Below, piece after piece: positions 57,321 to 64,000 of a stretch of 64,000 bases of DNA. The notes under the pieces are model-generated. The model worked only from the letters and a program-made list of their open reading frames with translations. It was not told the DNA's origin and searched no databases. Numbering within the stretch: position 1 is the first letter of the stretch; each line of letters begins with the position of its first letter. Both the position numbers and the translations under genes were made by a program. The stretch spans positions 140,968,682 through 141,032,681 of the forward strand of contig CM054062.1 in the NCBI GenBank assembly GCA_028641055.1, read 5' to 3'. The DNA is from Alopecurus myosuroides. Lineage: Eukaryota; Streptophyta; Magnoliopsida; Poales; Poaceae.

Positions 57321-58100
57321 CACTACCAAATTCCGCGCGGTCTGGGTCGTTTCAATAATGTTGCGCATGGGCTCCAAACCGTCGCTAAGGGAAATCCGCG
57401 ACTGTTTACGCGACAGAGTGAGAACGTCCCTGATCGACTATCATGGACGATTCTGCGACAATTAAGTTAACACTAAACCATCACGAGCTACTGGCCGGTC
57501 CAACACAAGGCCCAACAAGGAGCGACGTTTTTTTCGTCCCAGCGTGTGTACACGTGGCATCGTATTTTCCGTTACACGTTACGGGCGTCATTGACGTCAC
57601 TTCTACCGTTCATGACGTCATCGTCGTCTTGACATTTTTTAAACGTCGCGATTGGAAATGCCGTTACCTCCGTTTATGACGTCATAATAGGTGCAACATT
57701 TATTTTCTCGTCGCGGGTTCACGCACTATAGGGTGCCACGTGGCGCTCTCATAATGTTCCACGTATACGCGGTGCGACGTTTTAGTTCGTCGTAAGACGT
57801 CGCGAATCATGAGCCAGCACGTGTACCAACACGGCATGTCCACGTCGAAACGTTTCCGTGACGTGTTTTTTTCGTCGCGATTTCCATCCAATAAGGTGCC
57901 GCCTCATGGACCTACCATATAGTACCACGTGTCCTCGTATTCGTAAGCATGGAATATACTATACTAGTTTTCACAGGAAAGAAACACAACAAATACATAA
58001 ATTCCGAATAAGGTCACAACCTAGCTCACCAGCAATGGCAGTCTAATACAGTTCAGCAGATAACAAGCAGTTTCACAAAGGGCTACTCAGTTCCATATCT
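57321..58100. repeat. CACTA transposon end and subterminal repeats
   Basis: The terminus reads CACTACCAAATTCCGCG at 57321, abutting Gypsy-3 coding DNA, so this is the true end; the other end lies beyond 64000. The next 600 bp are full of short direct and inverted words around GACG/CGTC (gacgttttt, cgtcgcga, gacgtcat), for example at 57520-57545, 57585-57660, 57775-57800 and 57848-57885. Such subterminal repeats are the transposase-binding regions of En/Spm-type elements. Confidence 0.75.
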
Positions 58101-58139
58101 CGGATGAACTTGAGCCGACATGCCACCAATAAGGATTTT

Positions 58140-60008
58140 TTACATTTCTTGACTCTTCTTCATACCTTTGTGTTCCTCCGTCATACGCAACAATTCTTGT
58201 CGATGCTTCATCCTATCTGCATCAGCTTGTTCCTTGGCCTGCTTCAACTCTTCAACTACAGACTGTAGACCCTGCCTCTGTTTTCTCTCATAATCAAGTT
58301 GAAGAGGAAGCTGACACTTTGTTTCTCTTGCACTGGTTGTGACCCCACCTATGGTATTCAGGAACAAAGAATTTAGATGGCCCTTGGTCAGCACGGCAGC
58401 GACAGCTTCGGCGGCAGAAAGAGCTTCCTTGACAACACCATCTGCTGAAGTAGGTTCTAGGATCTTCACTTGCATTTCTTCCTATAAAGCATGTAAAACC
58501 TTTAGATGAAATAGAAGCTGAACTAGCTTTTAAGGAACATTGATATCATGAAAAGTATGTAAGGAACATGTATGAAAAATAGCATGCAACAAGCTTGTAC
58601 ATAACAAAGATGCAAATAGCAGATGACAAGCAATTAAGCACGCATGACAAGCTTGTAAGGAACATAAATGAAAAACATCACATGACAGGCATGTAAGTAA
58701 ACATGGCTGAAAATAGCAGACGACAAGCATGTACATAACATAGATCAAAATAGCAGCTCACAAGGATAGATGAACTACCAGATGACAAGCAAGCAGCATG
58801 CATGTGCATGAACTATGAGATGACAAGCATAGGTGAAATAGATGACTACAGGAGTTTGCATCAGAATTCACAAAGGGAAGCATTAGTACGTATCTAGAAG
58901 AATCTATTGAGGTAATTGTTGATACTAGAGATAAATAGAATTCTGAGGGACTTACAATTGCTCTTTTCACGGGCGAAGATAATTCATGTGTCTTCCTGTT
59001 GTGCGTAGCTTTGAACAATTCAAAGGCATCTTCCCCCATGTCGCAGCAAACCTCGTAGCTACGAGAATCTGTGGCGCTATGGAACTGGACAGCCTGTCTG
59101 CTTTGCTTGGCTTTCATACAAGCCATCTACATAAACAAAGTATGAACTGATTAGACACGGTCCAGGTTATGGAATAGAAAGAGTGGCAAGGTAGAGTGAA
59201 CAAAGACAGTACCTGTTTCCTGAACGAGGACCAGTTATCGACTAACCTGTACCATTCTGCTTCTCTCATGTGTCCAACTGCATCAGGAGGCGTTCGTGTA
59301 ACTCTACTCTTGTCTGCAACGCTGTTAATTTTTTTTTGCTTTATAATATGGCGTCTTTGTCTTGTACAGTTCTTGAGATGCATCAGAAGAGATTGACGAA
59401 TAACGGGGTCTCTGGGGTTCAGATGAAATTTTGACTGAAACAAAAGAACGATCATTTTTCAGTTATGTGAACAAGAATGGAATGAACTGGAAGGTTGGGT
59501 TACAAAACTTACAGACACGTGGTCGTAGTAGGACAAAATTATATCTTCCTTTCCCTTGTACTCTTTCCAACGGGGAAGATAGGGACAGTGTGCTTCACAG
59601 CTATTGAACACGCAGTAGCACACATGGAAGCAACCTTTGGGTCCACTGGCCTTGTCTTTCCTGGAGGAATAACAATTCTGATCCTGTTTCCTTTGGACAT
59701 GTTTCTTCTCCTCCCAGCCGCACCACTCGAAACAATGTCTTCACATGGGTAATCTACAGAAATTGTGGCATTGTTAGAGTTAGTATTCTGCATTTTGGAT
59801 TTCCCTCCATACATGGCCCCTCGTAGAGCATGCAATCTCTGTAATATGTCATCTTGCTCTTCGTTGCAGGCACCTTGCTCCTCGACTTGGGAACCTTGCC
59901 CCTCGCCTAGGAATGGTGGCAGCTCGCCTTGCACACCTGGCAGCTCACCGAAGGGAGGTGCCTGTTCGCATTGGGCGGCTACCTCCTCACGGTAGTCAGC
60001 TTCCTCCT
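58140..60008 (-). pseudogene. CACTA element gene with Transposase_24-type domain, 5' part cut off by Copia-2
   Basis: Multi-exon minus-strand gene. Exons that I can place: about 60008-59513 (acidic/Pro-rich start, then RWKEYKGKED-like end, with a frame break), 59433-59215 (FHLNPRDPVIRQ ... EAEWYRLVDNWSSFRKQ), 59126-58956 (MACMKAKQSRQAVQFHSATD, FELFKATHNRKTHELSSPV) and 58481-58140 (VKILEPTSADGVVKEALSAA, then a Gln/Glu/Lys coiled-coil tail, stop at 58140). GT-AG borders fit: donor gtaag at 58955, acceptor tatag before 58481, atgtag before 59126. The W..L...W, KAKQSRQ and H.G-type spacing match the Ptta/En/Spm family domain Pfam calls Transposase_24, the accessory protein of CACTA elements, not the catalytic transposase. 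Copia-2 removed the 5' end. Confidence 0.7.
58540..58850. repeat. Degenerate tandem repeat in the last intron of the CACTA gene
   Basis: Repeated words 'agcagatgacaagca', 'aacaagcttgtacataaca' and 'gtaaggaacat' recur every 40-60 bp through the intron (58482-58955). No function is evident; the array may have grown by slippage after insertion. Confidence 0.55.
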
Positions 60009-61430
60009 TGAAAGTGCATTTCGTTTTCCCAGTGTTTTGTGTGTTAGTTAACAATACTAAGTACATTATTTATCGAGGTGTTTAGTGTGCAGGTGTTATA
60101 CTTAACATCGGCATCGAGCACTGAAAAGTCGGTGAAGTTTGGCCTGAGGTTTTTGGGACAGAACTCAACCGGATTATTCGGACCGGATTATTCATCCTGG
60201 ACCGGATATTCCGGTTGCTGAGAAAGGAGCTCAAAAATGGCTAAGGACTGAGGATCTTGCATACTGGAATCAACCGGATTATTCGGACCGGATATTTCAT
60301 CCTGGACCGGATATTCCGGTTACTGCGAAAAATTGCTAAGGACTGAAGTTTTGAGCTACTGGAGTCAACCGGATTATTTGGACCGGATTATTCATCCCGG
60401 ACCGGATATTCCGGTTGCTGCGAAAAATTGCTAAGGACTGGAAGTTTTGAGCTACTGGAGTCAACCGGATTATTTGTACCGGATATTTCATATATACCGG
60501 ATATTCCGGTTGCAGTTGAGGAAGTGGAAAAATGGCTAAGGACTAGAAGATTTGCGTACTGGCATCTACCGGATTATTTGTACCGGATTATTTCAAATCA
60601 ACCGGATAATCCGGTCCAGCACTGCAGTTCAGCGTGGAGCAAGCTAACCGGATATTCCGGTCCAAACTTGAACCGGATATTCCGGTACCCTTTTTCCTGC
60701 ACAACGACTAGTTGTGAGGAGGGACTATAAATAGCCCTCCTCTTCTTCCTCAAGATCTAGTTCTTCCCCTTAGCATTGATGAGAATTTAAGAACCCACCA
60801 AATTCCTCATAACTCCCAATCCCTCCACCCAATCTTGAAGATCTTTGGAGGATTGAAGGAGAAGGCCCCGATCTACATCTTCACCAACCCGTTCTTCATT
60901 TCCCCCTCTCTAGCTCGAGGGATCTTGCCTAGGGTTTCCTCTTGTGGAGAACCTAGGCATCTTGTTTCTAGTTGGTGATTCAAGAGTTGTTGGGAGCCCC
61001 CAATTAAGTTGTGGGTGTGTGCCCCAAGGTGTTTGTAAAGGATTTGATCCCCGCCTCAAAGGGGTTCTATAGTGGAAGGTGAACTAGGCCTTTGTGGCGA
61101 AGTTCATCGGAGAATAGGGTGAAGCCTTAGTGGCGTTGAGTAGGCCTTTGTGGCGAGCTCACACCCCTCCAACGAGACGTACTCCCCTAAAAAGGAGGAA
61201 CTCGGAAATACATCGTGTCTCCGTGTGCTTCCATCGGTTACCTCGTTCCTCCCTCTCTTTACCTACTTGTACTTGTTGCATTGATTACTTGTCTTGTCAT
61301 ATAGGTAAATTCTTCACTAGTTGCACTATCTAGAGAATTTACCTTTCTTGTCAAGCCTAAATTTGAGAAAAATTAAAATTTGCCGTAGCACCTATTCACC
61401 CCCCCTCTAGGTGCCCATACTATACTTTCA
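60009..61430 (+). repeat. 5' LTR of Copia-2 (1422 bp)
   Basis: TGAAAGTGCATTTCG to TATACTTTCA. TATA box tataaata at 60726-60733, about 40 bp downstream of the last palindrome unit. Two bases separate its end from the primer-binding site. Confidence 0.88.
60165..60690 (+). promoter_or_regulatory. CCGGATATTCCGG palindrome array in the Copia-2 LTR promoter
   Basis: Five tandem modules start at about 60165, 60271, 60366, 60462 and 60567 (spacing 95-106 bp). Each has 'caaccggattattygg' followed by a palindrome ACCGGATATTCCGGT; two further palindromes lie at 60650-60690. Sireviruses are known to carry clustered CCGG-centred palindromes upstream of the TATA box (CACCGGACTGTCCGGTG in other grasses). 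The position suggests binding sites for a dimeric factor; this is inference. Confidence 0.75.
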
Positions 61431-61485
61431 ATTGGTATCAGAGCCTCGGCTCTTCTATCGGGCTTAACCGCCTAAGAGTTTAAGC

Positions 61486-64000
61486 ATGGGTGATGAGGAT
61501 GACGCTCCGTCCGAAGTAAATGTGTCCATGAATGATCTCAATGCTTTGAGAGAATCATTGACCTCATCCATAGACACTAAATTTGAGGAGTTGCGTCTAC
61601 TCATGACAACACTCCTCAAAACCAAGGAACCGGAGGTGGTCGACTCATCCCCTCCGGAAACGGAGGGTGCCAAGATTGGGGTTGATGGTGAACTACCTAA
61701 AACTGCTTCCGCCGAACAATCCTCTAAGAAGGGTGCGAGTGGAAAAGAAGGATATAATGCCGTAGAAGGCTCATATTCTCCCGATCCTCCCATCCCTTTT
61801 CCTCATATAATTCCTAGGGGAGATCCACCTAAAATTGATGCATATTCTTTTCGTGAATGGCAATACTACATGGAGACTCACTTGAACTCTTCTTGTATAG
61901 ATCTTTGGAGAATCACTCGTGATGGATACAAGCCATATGATCCCAAGAATCTCACAAGAAGAGAGGTTGTAGATTGCCAACTCAATTACACCGCTTTGTC
62001 CATCCTTCATCAAGCCGTGGGCCCCAATCACATGCCGCATCTTCAACACTTCTCCACCGCCAAAGAGACATGGGATGCCCTTGTCGTCATGTTTGTTGGG
62101 AATGAAAGCATGCAAAGAAATCGCTATGACACCTTGACCAATGAGGCCGAAGGATTCTTCATGCGTGATGGAGAAGATCACGTTGACATGTATCGGAGGC
62201 TCAAGTCTCTTGCCACCGCCTTCTCTAATGCGGGTGCAACACATATTGATGATGCTTGGATTAAGAGGAAGTTCATAATTGCCGTGATGCCTTTCGAGGG
62301 CACGGATATGAAGAGCATTCAAGGGAGACATGATTTCTCCACCATGACCTCTACCCAAGTCATGCAAGAGTTGAGCTCCTACAAAGTGCAAACCAAGAAT
62401 GCTCTTGACAACCGTGCTAGGGCCATTGGAATGCATCAAGGAGCTTCCGTTGCTTTGAAGGCCAAGGTGTTGACAAGAGAAGTTGAGAATGATGAAGATG
62501 GGGAAGAAGCATTGCCTCCATTGAAGGAACAAGAATATGATCCCGTTCTAAAGGATCTAATAGCTCTCACCGTGCAAAAGTTTTGGAACAATCCCCCTAA
62601 AGGCAAGAAGTTTGTTGAGGAGAAGACCAAGTCTCGTTATGGTAATGATGGGGCTCAAAGAGTGAGATCTTGCTTCAATTGCCAAGACAAGTACCACTTC
62701 ATCGCGGAATGCCCTTATGAGAATAGAGAAAACCATAGTGGCAAGCTCATCCGCAAGGACAAGTCCAAGGTTGAATACAAGAAACCTCATTTCAAGAAGA
62801 AACCTTTCAACAAGAAGACTCCTACCAAGTTTGTGCTCTTGACTCAAGAGGAGTATGATTTCGGGAGTGATGAAGAAGAAGAAACAACAAGTGAAGTAGC
62901 CGCTCTAGCTATTGCTTCCACTCCATCTTCGTCATCCCTCTTTGAATCTCCCAATGAAAATCTTCCTCAACGCGATGCCAAGTGCTTCATGGCTAAGGCC
63001 ACAGAGGTATCATCTTCTCCTAACTCTAAGACCCCTAGTGAACTAGAACATATTGCTTGTCTTAGAGAGGAAGAGGAAAGAGCCTCCTTGGATCGTTTTA
63101 TGGCTAACATGCAAGGGGAGACCAAGAAGTACTTTGAGCATCTCATGAGGCAATTGGGAGAGGCCCAAGAGGCCCTTGAGAAGAAAGGTGAGATTGAGAG
63201 AAGGGATGCGGATGAAATTGCATCTCTCTCAATGACTCTTGAAGAAGAGCATGATGGTAGAGTTTCTCTAGAGGATGAACTTGAAACTATTGAAACCACT
63301 CATAATGAACTTGTCTCTAAAATCATTAAGGAACGTGATCTTGCTATTGCTAAATACAAAAAGGCTAAAAAGGATAAAGTAGAGTTTGGGGTTGGTCATG
63401 GTAAACTAACCGAGGAGTTTGAAAAGCTAACCATTGCTCACAAAGCTTTGGAAAGCCAACACTCATCCCTCAAAGAGTTGCATGAACAACTTCAAACTCA
63501 ACTTACTCAAGCTAACCATCCCAGCACTTCTACTTCTTCTTGTGATCATGCAAATATTATTGAAGAAAATGCTAGATTGAAGGATGAACTTGCAAGGCTC
63601 AAGGGCAAAAGCACTCAAGTTGAAAAGGAGGTGCTAGCCACCCCACAAGTGGTTGCCTCAAGCACTAATGCGGTCATTTCTAGACCACAAGTGAGTGCTC
63701 CAAGGCAACAAGTGGGCAAGCAAGGTCTTGGCTATGTGGCCAAGAAAAGGAACAAGAAGAAGAAGAACAAGAAGAAGAACAAACATGGCGCTTCGGGTGG
63801 TATTGTCATGAGGGACAACACTACTCGTAGCTCCTCCGCGGGAACTAACAACCCACACCATTTCTTATATGTTGATTATTATGGTGTTGTGCAAGCTAAA
63901 TATGTTGGTCCTATTGAGGGTTTTATTGACTACGCTATATGGGTTCCAAAGACCCTTGTTGCTAACATGAAGGGACCCAACTCGGGTCCTAACTCTAGTC
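61486..64000 (+). CDS. gag: Copia-2 Gag, N-terminal 838 codons of gag-pol (open at the window edge)
   Basis: Starts MGDEDDAPSEVNVSMNDLNA 55 bp after the LTR; the first in-frame ATG after the PBS. Residues about 110-330 form the capsid region of Copia type (YSFREWQYYMETHLN, WDALVVMFVGNE, DMYRRLKSLATAF). The zinc knuckle CFNCQDKYHFIAEC is at residues 396-409 (CX2CX4HX4C). Then comes a Lys-rich stretch, an acidic linker (SDEEEE), and a long Glu/Lys/Leu-rich coiled coil at about 525-675, a trait of the large Sirevirus Gag, which can interact with host proteins. A very basic segment (KKRNKKKKNKKKNK, about residue 753) may be a nuclear or RNA-binding signal. The frame ends in NMKGPNSGPNSS, where Copia-1 begins at 3374, so protease should follow just outside the window. 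Confidence 0.9.
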   Translation, partial: MGDEDDAPSEVNVSMNDLNALRESLTSSIDTKFEELRLLMTTLLKTKEPEVVDSSPPETEGAKIGVDGELPKTASAEQSSKKGASGKEGYNAVEGSYSPDPPIPFPHIIPRGDPPKIDAYSFREWQYYMETHLNSSCIDLWRITRDGYKPYDPKNLTRREVVDCQLNYTALSILHQAVGPNHMPHLQHFSTAKETWDALVVMFVGNESMQRNRYDTLTNEAEGFFMRDGEDHVDMYRRLKSLATAFSNAGATHIDDAWIKRKFIIAVMPFEGTDMKSIQGRHDFSTMTSTQVMQELSSYKVQTKNALDNRARAIGMHQGASVALKAKVLTREVENDEDGEEALPPLKEQEYDPVLKDLIALTVQKFWNNPPKGKKFVEEKTKSRYGNDGAQRVRSCFNCQDKYHFIAECPYENRENHSGKLIRKDKSKVEYKKPHFKKKPFNKKTPTKFVLLTQEEYDFGSDEEEETTSEVAALAIASTPSSSSLFESPNENLPQRDAKCFMAKATEVSSSPNSKTPSELEHIACLREEEERASLDRFMANMQGETKKYFEHLMRQLGEAQEALEKKGEIERRDADEIASLSMTLEEEHDGRVSLEDELETIETTHNELVSKIIKERDLAIAKYKKAKKDKVEFGVGHGKLTEEFEKLTIAHKALESQHSSLKELHEQLQTQLTQANHPSTSTSSCDHANIIEENARLKDELARLKGKSTQVEKEVLATPQVVASSTNAVISRPQVSAPRQQVGKQGLGYVAKKRNKKKKNKKKNKHGASGGIVMRDNTTRSSSAGTNNPHHFLYVDYYGVVQAKYVGPIEGFIDYAIWVPKTLVANMKGPNSGPNSS

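Larger units (their letters stand above)
60009..64000 (+). mobile_element. Copia-2: Sirevirus-lineage retrotransposon, 5' LTR and gag, runs off the right edge
   Basis: 5' LTR 60009-61430, PBS TGGTATCAGAGC at 61433-61444 (initiator tRNA-Met), gag from 61486 open to the end of the window. Same family as Copia-1. The coding part has no stop or frameshift in 2515 bp, unlike Copia-1, so this copy is much younger and may be complete. It is inserted in the CACTA gene at 60008; the target duplication cannot be checked from one side. Confidence 0.88.

Noticed and set aside
60165..60690. CRISPR-like or satellite array
   Set aside because: It is the palindrome module cluster in a Sirevirus LTR promoter, directly upstream of a TATA box.

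Overview
This window is intergenic DNA from a large grass genome, most likely Triticeae (barley, wheat, Aegilops or rye type). That reading rests on the element families: Sirevirus-type Copia elements, Gypsy elements whose LTRs end in TGATACGTC, large-LTR non-coding retrotransposons of LARD type, a CACTA transposon and an 8-bp-TSD hAT element. All are nested in one another. I see no ordinary single-copy host gene, no rRNA and no CRISPR; apart from one possible retroposed mRNA end, every coding stretch belongs to a transposable element.

Left part (1-23040). A minus-strand Gypsy element (1-2478, 5' LTR at 1973-2478) lies in an older Gypsy LTR (to 3373), which itself interrupts Sirevirus Copia-1 (3374-23040, plus strand; its 5' LTR and gag lie beyond the left edge). 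Copia-1 has a decayed pol, a second 3' ORF that looks like a separate spliced gene, a polypurine tract and a 3' LTR. It is split by LARD-A (6205-14950, TSD GGACC) and by a small non-autonomous Gypsy element with minisatellites in its LTRs (17581-20571).

Middle part (23041-46127). After an unassigned stretch and a minus-strand Gypsy LTR (about 23755-24466) comes a decayed gene of the 'putative gypsy-type transposon' (Transposase_28) kind. It is broken by LARD-B (25111-33627, TSD GTCTT, LTRs almost identical and so very young), by a 467-bp retroposed insert with a 15-bp TSD, and by non-autonomous Gypsy G1 (36693-45625, TSD CCCTC). G1 encodes only Gag-protease and carries a solo LTR (41102-41871, TSD AATAG).

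Right part (46128-64000). A plus-strand Gypsy element (5' LTR from 46128, gag, start of protease) holds a non-autonomous hAT element (48370-48981), non-autonomous Gypsy G2 (50596-57119) with an orphan membrane-type ORF, and a CACTA transposon whose end is at 57321. The CACTA gene is cut at 60009 by Copia-2, a second Sirevirus whose 5' LTR (60009-61430), primer-binding site and long uninterrupted gag run off the right edge.

Most notable: LARD-A and LARD-B have about 4-kb LTRs around an internal domain of only about 0.5 kb with no coding capacity. Their LTRs carry a tRNA-like sequence with pol III A/B boxes, and a chain of short hairpins near the 3' end, one of which shows a compensatory base-pair change between the two subfamilies. 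Other leads are the spliced, separately promoted 3' ORF of Copia-1, the orphan ORF of G2, and the internally repeated PPT-like motif of G1 and G2.
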